Source: Dehalococcoidia bacterium | GTDB lineage: Bacteria > Chloroflexota > Dehalococcoidia > Lucifugimonadales > UBA3495 | DNA length: 64,000 nt | NCBI GenBank assembly: GCA_022823505.1 | Contig: JAJEIA010000100.1 | Coordinates: 27,113 to 91,112 of the forward strand | Reading direction: 5' to 3' | Shown here: positions 9,778 through 19,128 of the stretch, piece after piece | Position numbering within the stretch: position 1 is the stretch's first letter | Layout: every line of letters starts with the position of its first letter | Position numbers and translations under genes: made by a program | The notes under the pieces: generated by a model | Database searches by the model: none | What the model was told of the DNA's origin: nothing | The model's input: the letters and a program-made list of their open reading frames with translations, nothing else

Positions 9778-10436
9778 GCTGGATAAAATTGTCCACGATA
9801 AGCTCGGCGTGAAGATCCAACCCCTGCTGCTGGCTGACCGCGGTTGCGTACGGGCCAGATTGGTCCAGTTCCTGTAGGAAACGCCCAACCACACCGGCTA
9901 CCCCGTGGACTACGTGATCCGCCTCAGGGGCGACGTGGTGGTCCAGAGCTCTGACTATCGCGGGGCTATCGGCTGCGCAAAGGCCGCATCGACTTCTGGC
10001 CGCAAACTCTCTACCGCTCAGATGGCGCGGTGATCATCAATCTGGTGCTCTATCGGGCCCGCGGCCATCGGGAGCCCCCGTATCAGGTACGGGGCAGGCT
10101 CTGGTATCTGGCCACCTGCCTGGCCGACCCTCGCCCAGGCGGTGCGCATGTATCGCAAAAGGATGCAGCCGGAGCAGTACTTCAAGGACGGCAAGCAACG
10201 CTTCAGGCTCAATCGGAGCACGGTGACCACCACCGACCGGCTGCAACGGTTACTGGTGGCTCTGCTGCTGCCTGCTGATATTGGCGGGCATGCGGGCGTC
10301 GCCAACCTTCCCACGCCAAATACGCTCCCGAGGCAAGTTGGGCATCCTGCACCCGGGTTACGAATACTACCTCGCCACTCCCGACCCACCCGATCACCTC
10401 CTCGCCATCCACCCCAACCAAACCGGATACGCGTGA
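9778..10436 (+). pseudogene. DDE transposase remnant (IS4-like), internal stop and frameshifts
   Basis: Collinear fragments in shifting frames: GLDKIVHDKLGVKIQPLLLADRGCVRARLVQFL*ETPNHTGYPVDYVIRLRGD; YRLRKGRIDFWPQTLYRSDGAVIINLVLYRARGH; WYLATCLADP; RMYRKRMQPEQYFKDGKQRFRLNRSTVTTTDRLQRLLVALLL; RGKLGILHPGYEYYLA. Confidence 0.75.
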
Positions 10437-10648
10437 GACCCTGGCCAATGCTGGCGTTTTCCAACATGGCCTCGTCACTTTGGTCTTGACCCTGAAGGCT
10501 GCTTTTGATTTGGACAGGTACAAATTATCCTGTGCATCCATGCAGATTTACCCGATCCCGCCAAACCGGCTTCCCGCGCAACTTACTCATCCTTGACACC
10601 GCCAAATCCCCAAACCTACAATAGTAGGCCGTTTGGGAGATTACCGAA

Positions 10649-10975
10649 ATGGATTACGCAATCGTTAAAACCGGCGGCAAACAGTACCGCGTCTCGCCCG
10701 GCGACGTGCTGGACGTCGAACTGCTGGAAGCCGAGGAGGGCAGCACCACCGCCCTCGACCAGGTGCTCGCCGTCTCCCGGGACGGCCAGATGCGCTTCGG
10801 CGCCCCCACCGTGGAAGGCGCACGGGTCATCGCCGAGGTCCAGTCCCACTACAAGGACCGCAAGATCATCGTCTACAAGTACAAGGCCAAGACCCGGTAC
10901 CGCCGTAAGAAGGGGCATCGGCAGAACTACACTCGGATCCGCATCCAGGACATCGACACCGGAAACGCGCCCTGA
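10649..10975 (+). CDS. rplU: 50S ribosomal protein L21
   Basis: [31 protein letters not shown]...[22 protein letters not shown]. Confidence 0.97.
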   Translation: MDYAIVKTGGKQYRVSPGDVLDVELLEAEEGSTTALDQVLAVSRDGQMRFGAPTVEGARVIAEVQSHYKDRKIIVYKYKAKTRYRRKKGHRQNYTRIRIQDIDTGNAP

Positions 10976-11024
10976 GCTGACGAACCCCAGGCCGCAGCCG
11001 AACCCGAGACAGGAGAATAGCGAC

Positions 11025-11303
11025 ATGGCCCACAAGAAGGCCGGCGGCAGCACCAACAACGGCCGCGACAGCAACGCAAAGCGACTCGGCGTCAAGAAGT
11101 ACGGAGGCGAGCGGGTCACCGGCGGCTCCATCATCGTCCGCCAGCGCGGCACCCGCATCCATCCCGGCACCAACGTCGGCGTGGGCAAGGACCACACCCT
11201 GTTCGCCAAGATCGACGGCCAGGTAACCTACGAGTGGAAATCCAAGGGCAAGCGCCGGGTCAGCGTGTACCCGGTTGAGCCGGCCCTGGCCGCCGCGGCA
11301 TAG
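11025..11303 (+). CDS. rpmA: 50S ribosomal protein L27
   Basis: [61 protein letters not shown]. Confidence 0.98.
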   Translation: MAHKKAGGSTNNGRDSNAKRLGVKKYGGERVTGGSIIVRQRGTRIHPGTNVGVGKDHTLFAKIDGQVTYEWKSKGKRRVSVYPVEPALAAAA

Positions 11304-11313
11304 AGGCAACACC

Positions 11314-11517
11314 ATGAAAGCCGATATTCATCCCCAGTATTTCAAGGCCACCGTCACCTGCTCCTGCGGGAACGTCTTCGAGACCGGCGCCACCAGGCCC
11401 GCCATGCGCGTGGAGATCTGTGGCAAATGCCACCCCTTCTACACCGGCGAGCAGCGCATCGTTGACACCCAGGGTCGCATCGAACGGTTCAGCCGCCGCT
11501 TCAACCTTGACGGTTAG
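11314..11517 (+). CDS. rpmE: 50S ribosomal protein L31
   Basis: [64 protein letters not shown]+ (zinc ribbon) form. Confidence 0.97.
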   Translation: MKADIHPQYFKATVTCSCGNVFETGATRPAMRVEICGKCHPFYTGEQRIVDTQGRIERFSRRFNLDG

Positions 11518-11542
11518 CCAGCCCCTCAATACGACCACGCAG

Positions 11543-11568
11543 CGGGAGCCTGAACCGGCTCCCGTTTT
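11543..11568 (+). terminator. Rho-independent terminator after rpmE
   Basis: cgggagcc-tgaacc-ggctcccg followed by tttt. Confidence 0.75.
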
Positions 11569-11658
11569 GCTATTGCCCCACCTCCCGTAACCACCAACCA
11601 CACCTCTGCCAGGGGTGCGCCCACCGAGCCCGCTCTCGCCAGTCCGGGAGGGATCCAC

Positions 11659-12066
11659 ATGCCGCGCTACGTGCCCAAAACCGTCCGCGAGTACGGACGC
11701 ATCTATCTGGCGGAACGCCTGGCCGAGCACGGCTGGCAGTGTTTCATCGCGCGTCGGAGCCCCAACGAGGACGAGGTGATCGCCGGGATACCCGAACAGG
11801 ACCGCGAGGTGCGCCTCAAGTTCCACTCCCAGGAGCACAGCCAGGCCGTGCGTTTCTACGACGCCGACGGCCTGGACTGGGACTGGGAGTACCTGGTCAT
11901 CAGCACCGAGATCCTGGCGGATCTCCCTGTAACCTACCTCCTCTCCCGGGATGACGTCCGCGACCCGGGGCGACTGGATGAGGAGTTCGGCGGAGCCCTG
12001 TGGCTGCAGCCCGACGCCTTCGCCGAGACTGCGTTCCGCGAAGCGTGGCACAAGCTGGATGGCTAG
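11659..12066 (+). CDS. Hypothetical protein (135 aa)
   Basis: Intact ORF MPRYVPKTVREYGRIYLAERLAEHGWQCFIARRSPNEDEV...; 4-nt-scale overlap with the next gene. Confidence 0.65.
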   Translation: MPRYVPKTVREYGRIYLAERLAEHGWQCFIARRSPNEDEVIAGIPEQDREVRLKFHSQEHSQAVRFYDADGLDWDWEYLVISTEILADLPVTYLLSRDDVRDPGRLDEEFGGALWLQPDAFAETAFREAWHKLDG

Positions 12067-13015
12067 ATCCTCCACAGACGCCCAGCCCGCCGGTCCCCAG
12101 TCCGCTCGGCCCTTGTACGGCGGCCAGGCGGTGATCGAAGGGGTCATGATCCGCGGCGTGCGCCACTACAGCCTGGCCGTGCGCCGGCCCGACGGCGACA
12201 TCTTCTGCGACACCGAGCCCGTCAGCACTCGTTTCTCCGGACGCGTCCGGCGCGTTCCCATGGTGCGCGGCGTCCTGATCCTCGCCGAAACCCTGTGGTA
12301 CGGCATGAAGTCCCTGCAGCGATCCGCCATTATCGCCGCCGGCGAGGCCGATTCCCCCGATGGCAGCGACTCCGCCGCCAGCAAGTGGACCATGGGAGTG
12401 ACCATGGCCATCGCCCTGGCCCTGGGCATCGGCATCTTCCTCGTACTGCCTCTGCTGGCCGTTCGCCTCATCGACCCCTTCCTCGAATCCTCGGTGGTCA
12501 GCAATCTCATCGAGGGCGTCATCCGGCTGATCATCCTGGTGGCCTACGTGGCCGGCATCTCCGCGATGAAGGACATCCGCCGCGTCTACGCCTACCACGG
12601 CGCCGAGCACATGGCCGTCCACACCTACGAGGCCGGCCAGGAGCTCACCGTAGACAACGTCCGCCGTCACCCCACGCCCCATCCCCGTTGCGGCACCGCG
12701 TTCCTCCTCACCGTGGCCGTGGTCTCGGTGCTGGTGTTCGCGCTGCTGGGCCGCCCCGACCTGGAATGGCGCATCCTGTCGCGTATCGCGCTGATCCCCG
12801 TGGTGGCCGCCGTGAGCTACGAGATCATTCGGTTCGCCGGCGCTCACCGCCGGGCCTGGTTCGGCAAGGCCCTGGCCGCACCCGGCCTCGCCCTCCAGCT
12901 GATCACCACCCGACAGCCCGACGAGGACCAGATCCAGGTCGCCATCGCCGCCATGGAAGCCGCCCTCGCCGCCGACAACCAGCCGCCCTCGCAAGTAGCC
13001 GATCCCCAACCATAG
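12059..13015 (+). CDS. DUF1385 (YqhQ-like) membrane protein
   Basis: RPLYGGQAVIEGVMIRGVRHYSLAVRRPDG...RVPMVRGVLILAETLWYGMKSL...YAYHGAEHMAVHTYEAG...HPRCGTAFLLTV. Confidence 0.93.
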   Translation: MARSSTDAQPAGPQSARPLYGGQAVIEGVMIRGVRHYSLAVRRPDGDIFCDTEPVSTRFSGRVRRVPMVRGVLILAETLWYGMKSLQRSAIIAAGEADSPDGSDSAASKWTMGVTMAIALALGIGIFLVLPLLAVRLIDPFLESSVVSNLIEGVIRLIILVAYVAGISAMKDIRRVYAYHGAEHMAVHTYEAGQELTVDNVRRHPTPHPRCGTAFLLTVAVVSVLVFALLGRPDLEWRILSRIALIPVVAAVSYEIIRFAGAHRRAWFGKALAAPGLALQLITTRQPDEDQIQVAIAAMEAALAADNQPPSQVADPQP

Positions 13016-13113
13016 GGGCGAGTTCGCGGTTCGCCAGGCGGCGGCCGGCAGCGGGCCGTGTGATACAGTACCCGAAACACGCTGGCGGTCTCGCGCGCAG
13101 ATGCAGGTGCACC

Positions 13114-13464
13114 ATGGCTGACGTCCCCGACATGCAGATGATCCCCTATTTTACGGCCACGGAACCGCGCAACTTCGTTGAACAGGGCCTCCAGCGCTAC
13201 AACGAATTGCTGGAGCGCCTGGCCGAGCAGATGGACGTCCTGTTGCTGCGCGCTCAGCAGGGCCAACCCATCGATGCCGACCTCGCCGAGCAACTGACCT
13301 CCCTCCGCGAGGCTCTCCGGCCCCGTCACGGCCTCTGCATCGACCGCGCCTGCTTCTCCTGCCGCGTCCACGAAGAGGCCATCAAGGAACACGTCCTGCT
13401 GTACGTCGACTGGAAACTGCCCGGCACCGTCCAGCAGCTCGAGCGCCTGAAGAACCGCAATTGA
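13114..13464 (+). CDS. Hypothetical protein (116 aa), Cys-containing C-terminus
   Basis: MADVPDMQMIPYFTATEPRNFVEQGLQRYNELLERLAEQMD...HGLCIDRACFSCRVHEEAIKEHVLL; start at caccatggctgac. Confidence 0.6.
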   Translation: MADVPDMQMIPYFTATEPRNFVEQGLQRYNELLERLAEQMDVLLLRAQQGQPIDADLAEQLTSLREALRPRHGLCIDRACFSCRVHEEAIKEHVLLYVDWKLPGTVQQLERLKNRN

Positions 13465-13493
13465 TGAGACTACCCTCTGGGAGCGTAACGATC

Positions 13494-14273
13494 ATGGTTA
13501 CTCAGCCCTTTGGATTGGACTACGACACTCCCCGCGTCCCGGAAGAAGATCCCAACATCTTCTACCCCGACTCGGATGATGAACCCATGGCCGAAGACGA
13601 TCGCCAACGCCGCGTCATGATCGACGTCAGCGAGTCCCTGATCCAACACTACGCCGACCGCCCGGACGTGTACGTTTCAGCCGATATATTCGTCTATTGC
13701 GAGATGAACAACCCCAACCGCAAGGTGGCGCCGGATGTCCTGGTGTCTTTCGGCGTTAAAGATCGTGAGCGCCTTTCTTACTTCACCTGGCGGGAAGGCA
13801 AGCCGCCCGATTTCGTGCTTGAAATCGCCTCCCCCAACACCTGGCGTCGGGACGCCACCGAAAAGCGGGACATCTACGCCGCCATGGGGGTAACCGAGTA
13901 CTGGCGTTTCGACAACAACCGCGGCCAGGTCGCCCGGCGGGTGCTGATCGGAGAGCGGCTGAACGCAGCCGGCGAGTACGAGCCCATTACCATCTCGCAA
14001 GAGGATGGAACGTTGCGAGGATACAGCGCCGTGCTGGGGCTGGACTTGTTTGCGCAGGATGGCATTTTGCGGATGTATGATCCCGTCAGCCAGACTTGGC
14101 TGAGGAACTTCCGGGAGGAAATAGCCGCGAGACAGATCGCCGAGGACCGCGCTCAATTCGCAGAAGAGCGTGCCGAGTCTGCTGAGGAACGGGCGCACAC
14201 CGCCGAGGACCGCGCAGCCATGCTGGAACAACTGCTCCGGGAACACGGCATCACGCCGCCCAACAACGATTAG
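13494..14273 (+). CDS. Uma2 family (DUF820) endonuclease-like protein
   Basis: VYVSADIFVYCEMNNPNRKVAPDVLVSFGVK...PPDFVLEIASPNTWRRDATEKRDIYAAMGVTEYWRFD; C-terminal AEDRAQFAEERAESAEERAHTAEDRAA heptad repeats. Confidence 0.9.
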   Translation: MVTQPFGLDYDTPRVPEEDPNIFYPDSDDEPMAEDDRQRRVMIDVSESLIQHYADRPDVYVSADIFVYCEMNNPNRKVAPDVLVSFGVKDRERLSYFTWREGKPPDFVLEIASPNTWRRDATEKRDIYAAMGVTEYWRFDNNRGQVARRVLIGERLNAAGEYEPITISQEDGTLRGYSAVLGLDLFAQDGILRMYDPVSQTWLRNFREEIAARQIAEDRAQFAEERAESAEERAHTAEDRAAMLEQLLREHGITPPNND

Positions 14274-15481
14274 CCCGCCGGCTGCCGCGCGATCGCCACG
14301 ATGTGGAACATGTGGCGGAACAGTTGGAACGCGCCCCGCAGCAGCGACTTGAGGTCCCGGTCCGCATCCGGCCGCACGTGCCGGAAAATGTCGGTCTCGG
14401 TGTAGTAAACCTCCACGTCCGGCCGCTGTTCCCGCAGGGCATCCACCAACCGCCGCGACTCCTCCACCGGTATCAGCGGGTCGCCCACGTCGTGCATCAC
14501 CCGCATCGCCGTGTTGCCGCTCCACTGCCCCACGCGGTGCGACGGCGCTATGGAATCGACCTCGGCCCGGAACTCCTCCGTGAGCTGCGCGTAACGCCAT
14601 CTCGCGTGCCCGATGTAGTCCACGCCCGCCAGAAGGGCGAACGCCGCCTCCGTTGACCGGGGAGCCCGACGGTTGGGGTCGGGCTCGCCTCCGGCCGCGA
14701 TGGCTCGGGCCGTTTCCCGGTGCGCCGGGTCGTCGATGGAATCGATGAGCATGTTGTTGTAGACCAGCCGGGTCAGCCGGTCCACCTCCCACACCCTTTC
14801 GCCTCCATGCTCCATGGCCCGCCCGGCCGCGATCTGCACCACCAGGTCGGCCGTGTCGTAGTAACCGCCGAACGCGTTGACGAAGGCGATGTCGTCGGCG
14901 ACGCGCGGGTCCGCCGCCGCCACCAGCGCGAAGGATGCCCCCACCGAGAACCCGGCTATCCCAATCCGCGTCGGGTCAACGTACTCCTCCTCGCGCAGGT
15001 GCTCCAGCGCCGCCACGAGGTTGCCAATCTCCCCGGCGTCAATCTGCGCCCGTTCTCCCATGGTCGGCGACCAGTAGAACATCGCCGCAAAGCCGGTCCG
15101 CGCCAGCGCCTGCCCCAGGTTAATCACGTCCGGGTCATCTGAGCCCGCCGCGTTGGCACCCAGGAAAATCAGCACGCCGGCACGACGCTTCCCGTCGGGT
15201 ATCACGTATACGTCGGCCTGGCCCTCCGTGCCGTCGTCCCGCCGGAAGGTTATTTCCCGGCGTTCCGGTTCGGTGGTGATCCAGGGTTGAAACTTGACCG
15301 GCGACGGCAACACCTGGGCGGCAAATCCGGCGGTGTGGATCGCGGTGGTCGCCGGCCTGAACAGCGTCAGCACGGCGACGATCGCGACAACGGCAATGAT
15401 GGCGATCAGGTACCAGCGGTATGCAATCCGTCCCAGGGTGCGCAACATGGCCTCTGTCGATCGTGTCGATCCCTCAGCCAT
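14270..15481 (-). CDS. Alpha/beta hydrolase (dienelactone hydrolase-like), membrane-anchored N-terminus
   Basis: Hydrophobic IAYRWYLIAIIAVVAIVAVL; GVLIFLGANAAGSDDPDVINLGQALARTGFAAMFY...RIGIAGFSVGASFALVAAADPRV nucleophile elbow GFSVG. Confidence 0.8.
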   Translation of the reverse strand: MAEGSTRSTEAMLRTLGRIAYRWYLIAIIAVVAIVAVLTLFRPATTAIHTAGFAAQVLPSPVKFQPWITTEPERREITFRRDDGTEGQADVYVIPDGKRRAGVLIFLGANAAGSDDPDVINLGQALARTGFAAMFYWSPTMGERAQIDAGEIGNLVAALEHLREEEYVDPTRIGIAGFSVGASFALVAAADPRVADDIAFVNAFGGYYDTADLVVQIAAGRAMEHGGERVWEVDRLTRLVYNNMLIDSIDDPAHRETARAIAAGGEPDPNRRAPRSTEAAFALLAGVDYIGHARWRYAQLTEEFRAEVDSIAPSHRVGQWSGNTAMRVMHDVGDPLIPVEESRRLVDALREQRPDVEVYYTETDIFRHVRPDADRDLKSLLRGAFQLFRHMFHIVAIARQPAG

Positions 15482-15572
15482 AACAGGATGGAAACCGGAG
15501 TTCGAGAAATGTGACCAAAGCAGAGTAACTCGTACGAGTCATCCATCGCCGACTCTCGCTCGGATACCTTGC

Positions 15573-16274
15573 TCAATCGCTCTGCCGTGGTATCACCTGA
15601 ACGTAGTCGTCATTGACTAAATCGGAAGAGTTCATCCTTGCCGTGATATCGCTGATGTCACCGATCTCAATCGGCAAAGGGCGGTTATCCATCCTGCCTG
15701 TTTGGAACGCAAACCGAAATTCTCGTTGGTAGCTATAGTGATCCTGCTTCCAAAATGCCGCTTCTATGTCTCGAAAACCACCATGGAACGTCTGGGGGTC
15801 ATAGTACTTGACCAACCCACGTGCGTACCTGTAATCCGTCCTTGCGACCCCTGCGTCCATTCTCTTGATGAATTCAGTCACGTTGGTGACCAGCACAACA
15901 TACTGACCGAGGTCCAGGCAGGCGCGAGGGATGACAAGTTCCTGCCGCAGGTCTTCGGTTGAAAGACGCTGCACATCCAACGCGCCCGTATGCCCGGCGA
16001 CCATGCAAAATAGATGGACATCATTTAACCAGTTCATCTGCACCTGTACCGGAGCGGCTAGACCGGTGAGACGAATACCGGCAATCTCGATGTCTACCTC
16101 ATCCGGCTGTAACCACGCGGTTGTCCCCTCATCACTATCGGCGCGACCGGAGAAACGCTTCTCCTCCATCTTTTTGAACTTCCGTAACGTATTGCAGTAG
16201 ATCTTTCCCCTGGCAAATTGGTCGGCGTACTCGTCATTATCGAAGAATTTTGCCAGGTATATTATGGTGCTCAA
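15573..16274 (-). CDS. Hypothetical protein (233 aa)
   Basis: Intact ORF MSTIIYLAKFFDNDEYADQFARGKIYCNTLRKFKKMEEKRFSGRADSDEGT...; lower-GC composition than neighbours. Confidence 0.65.
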   Translation of the reverse strand: MSTIIYLAKFFDNDEYADQFARGKIYCNTLRKFKKMEEKRFSGRADSDEGTTAWLQPDEVDIEIAGIRLTGLAAPVQVQMNWLNDVHLFCMVAGHTGALDVQRLSTEDLRQELVIPRACLDLGQYVVLVTNVTEFIKRMDAGVARTDYRYARGLVKYYDPQTFHGGFRDIEAAFWKQDHYSYQREFRFAFQTGRMDNRPLPIEIGDISDITARMNSSDLVNDDYVQVIPRQSD

Positions 16275-16413
16275 TCGTGTGTCTCCTCGCTGATAATATT
16301 CCTTGCCAATCCTTTCAGGACGCGCATTGAGGGCTTCGTGGTGAATGCGGTGGCCTAAGATCAGTCTAGCATCCTACAGCTGGCTGGACGGCAAAGCACT
16401 CCGGCAGCCGCCT

Positions 16414-17685
16414 CTACACCCGCACCCGGCTGATCATCGCGGCGGATATCAGGCGCGTCGCCGCCATGGCCAGGAACACCAGCGGCCACGGGCTGCCCGT
16501 CACATCCAGCAATACGCTGAAAATCAGGGCCTGGGCGCCAGCATAGAGGTAACCGTGGGCGTCCAGCACGCCGGCGCCGGTGGCCGCCATCTTGCGACCC
16601 GACAGGTCCACGGAGATGGTCGAGAGAAGCGACACCCCCATGCTGATGCCGCCCCACAGCATCAGCGCCGCCCCGAGCCAGGGGTTGGAGGGTGGCGCGA
16701 TGGCGATCGCCACCAGGGCCGCCGCCGACAGGAAGCAAGACGCGATCACCAGCGGCCTTCGCCGGCTCCCCAGCAGCCGGTCCGATATGAACCCAGATAG
16801 CGGCGGTGCGATCAGGTACCCCAGCGGCAGCAGGAAGGTGATCAGCACCGTCTGCGTGATGTCCAGCCCCCCGGCCTCGAAGTAGTACAGCGGCACCCAG
16901 GTGGTCAGGCCGTAGCGCGCCACGTTCTCCAGTCCCTTGACGTGACAGGCCAACTGGAAGCGCGAGTTGGTCAGCAGCACCTTGTATGGCCCAAACCCCC
17001 TGAGCCTCGCGTCGTCCACCGCCTCCGGCGCCGCTGAAATCTCATCCTCCTCGATGTACTCGGGCAGTCCCACGTCCCGGGGTCGGTCCCGGGTCAGGAA
17101 GTAGAAGGCCACCCCCAGCACCATGATGATCAGCGGCGGGTAGCGGAAGGCGGCCCGCCAACCCCACTCCGCCGCAACCCAGCTGCTCAGCCACCACATC
17201 AGCAGCATTGCCCCGCCGCTCACGGTTCCCACGAAGCCCATGGCGATACCGCGCTCCCGGCGCGGCCACCACTGGCTGATCATGCTGATGGCGGGAGACC
17301 AGCAGGCGGCGTTCACGAACCCGGCCATCGCCCACGGGATGGCCATGGTCAACGCCGACGTGCCGAAGGACGTTGCCCAGTTGAACACCGTGGTGAAAAC
17401 GGCGCCCAGCGTCACCCACAGCCGCAGCCCGTAGGCCTCCGACATCCGCCCGTGCACCAGGTCCCCCAGCATGAACCCCCACAGCAGCATCGCGTTGATG
17501 ATGCCGATCTCGATGTTGGTCAGCTGCAGGTCGTCCTTGATCAGGGGCGACGTGGGCCAGAAATTGAACCTCCCCGTGTACACGAACAGGTAGAAGGCGC
17601 AGAAGGACACCAACACCTGCCACTTCCACCGGTGGTAGCGCCGCGGCAATGCGTCATAGGCAACCGGGCTGGACAGTGCGCTCAT
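16414..17685 (-). CDS. MFS transporter (glycerol-3-phosphate/hexose-phosphate-like)
   Basis: MSALSSPVAYDALPRRYHRWKWQVLVSFCAFYLFVYTGRFNFWPTSPLIKDDLQLTNIEIG...GDLVHGRMSEAYGLR. Confidence 0.88.
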   Translation of the reverse strand: MSALSSPVAYDALPRRYHRWKWQVLVSFCAFYLFVYTGRFNFWPTSPLIKDDLQLTNIEIGIINAMLLWGFMLGDLVHGRMSEAYGLRLWVTLGAVFTTVFNWATSFGTSALTMAIPWAMAGFVNAACWSPAISMISQWWPRRERGIAMGFVGTVSGGAMLLMWWLSSWVAAEWGWRAAFRYPPLIIMVLGVAFYFLTRDRPRDVGLPEYIEEDEISAAPEAVDDARLRGFGPYKVLLTNSRFQLACHVKGLENVARYGLTTWVPLYYFEAGGLDITQTVLITFLLPLGYLIAPPLSGFISDRLLGSRRRPLVIASCFLSAAALVAIAIAPPSNPWLGAALMLWGGISMGVSLLSTISVDLSGRKMAATGAGVLDAHGYLYAGAQALIFSVLLDVTGSPWPLVFLAMAATRLISAAMISRVRV

Positions 17686-17735
17686 TGTGGGAGGGATAGT
17701 CGAGGCATTTGCGTTCGGCCACCGGCCGGATCCTC

Positions 17736-18122
17736 TCAAACGGCCTCATTGACGGACGGTGTCATCGCCGCAATGTCGCTTCCATGATCAGACAACAAGA
17801 CGCCATCTTCTGGGAGATAATCATGGTCCAGTAACGCGCCCTGATGAAGCTCCAGAGCAAAAGGATTCTCAAAGTTGTCGCTCACGCGAGCCAGATACCA
17901 GCCGCCGTATGAGCAATCCAGCAGCACGGCTCGTAAATCGCACCTGCCCGCTCTCAACTCGCGTAACTGTTCCGGCGATACGCGCGTTATCAGATAGCGG
18001 TCCGCATCCGAGGCCGAGTCAATCAACGCGCCAAGATAGCGGGATCCATTGGCATCCTTGCCCTCAAAGACCTGGACGCCATCGTAGTACAAAAGCGTTG
18101 CGGTCAGCTGTGCCGTTTTCAT
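17736..18122 (-). CDS. Hypothetical protein (128 aa)
   Basis: Intact ORF MKTAQLTATLLYYDGVQVFEGKDANGSRYLGALIDSASDADRYLITRVSPEQLRELRAGRCDLRAVLLD. Confidence 0.6.
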   Translation of the reverse strand: MKTAQLTATLLYYDGVQVFEGKDANGSRYLGALIDSASDADRYLITRVSPEQLRELRAGRCDLRAVLLDCSYGGWYLARVSDNFENPFALELHQGALLDHDYLPEDGVLLSDHGSDIAAMTPSVNEAV

Positions 18123-18516
18123 GCCGCCACCACCGAGCAGTTAGTCAAAATGTCGTAGTCAGCCAGTAGCCACCAAGTGAAATGGGAACGTCGGCCCGTG
18201 CGCTGAATGTGCCCGGCGCCACGGCCCAAATTCACTTGACAAATTGTACAACCGCGGAAGCTTCTCAATTTCAGTAGCAACTGCGTCTCTCTGATATCGT
18301 CATGGACCGAAAGACCGCGCGCTTGACACTCGGAGATACTGGGAAAGTGACGGTCGGGAAACATAGCGCGTTGCGACCTGAAGTCAGCATCCCGGGGCGG
18401 GTCATGCCGCACAATACGACATACAACGAGAAGCTCAGTTATCTCCACCGCTTCAGCCGGTGGGCAATCCACCGGCAAGGGTTCACGAAACGTCATTGGA
18501 AGGATTAATAGCAAGA

Positions 18517-18546
18517 CCGCCGCTGCCGAAGGCCCAGCAGCGGCGG
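18517..18546 (-). terminator. Hairpin terminator downstream of the VOC gene
   Basis: ccgccgctgc-cgaaggccca-gcagcggcgg, 10-bp perfect stem. Confidence 0.55.
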
Positions 18547-18567
18547 CGATGTCTCGGCGTTATCCGA

Positions 18568-19047
18568 CTAGCGCTTGGTGTGCAGCAGTTCCTTGGCCTC
18601 GTTCAGCAGCTCTTCGTCGCTGCGGCTGAGGTCCAACGGGTCGCCGTGAGGCTGCGGGACCGGGAAGCCGGTCTTGTAGTACAGCTCGATGCGGTTGCCC
18701 TCCGGATCGAAGAAGTACATGCCGAAGGCGTTGCCGTGGCTGACAATCCGGTCGATGGTGCAGTTCTCGGCGTCGATGCGCTCCTTGAACTCGCGCATAT
18801 CCTGGATGGACGGCACCGCGAAGGAAATCTGCTGGATGACCCTGGCGTCGTCGGAGGTGACGCGGCCCTCCATCAGCACGAACTCGTGGTGCTCGGCCAC
18901 GGGGTCGGAACTCATGAAGACCATGCGACGCTGTTCCAGGTCCTCGTCAGCGATTTTCAGTCCCAGCACCCGGCTGTAGAAATCGCGCATCTTCATCAGG
19001 TCGGTCGCGTAGATGCCTACGTGTCCAAGTCCGCCAATCTGGGCCAT
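18568..19047 (-). CDS. VOC family protein (extradiol dioxygenase-like)
   Basis: MAQIGGLGHVGIYATDLMKMRDFYSRVLGLKIADED...GMYFFDPEGNRIELYYKTG. Confidence 0.9.
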   Translation of the reverse strand: MAQIGGLGHVGIYATDLMKMRDFYSRVLGLKIADEDLEQRRMVFMSSDPVAEHHEFVLMEGRVTSDDARVIQQISFAVPSIQDMREFKERIDAENCTIDRIVSHGNAFGMYFFDPEGNRIELYYKTGFPVPQPHGDPLDLSRSDEELLNEAKELLHTKR

Positions 19048-19128
19048 GTCATTACCTCCTGGAGGGTCTTGTGTTGTGGCGCAACGGTATTCCAGCCCAC
19101 ACGGGGATGTCAAGGGCGCAGCTGTCCT

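Noticed and set aside
9614-9892. 92-aa minus-strand ORF
   Set aside because: Overlaps the plus-strand transposase remnant; no family signal; probably chance.
13494-14273. Uma2-family protein as a new nuclease system
   Set aside because: Uma2/DUF820 genes with EERAE heptad tails are abundant and usually solitary; no partner evident.
18119-18514. 131-aa minus-strand ORF upstream of the 128-aa hypothetical
   Set aside because: No recognisable motif, unusual composition; left unannotated.
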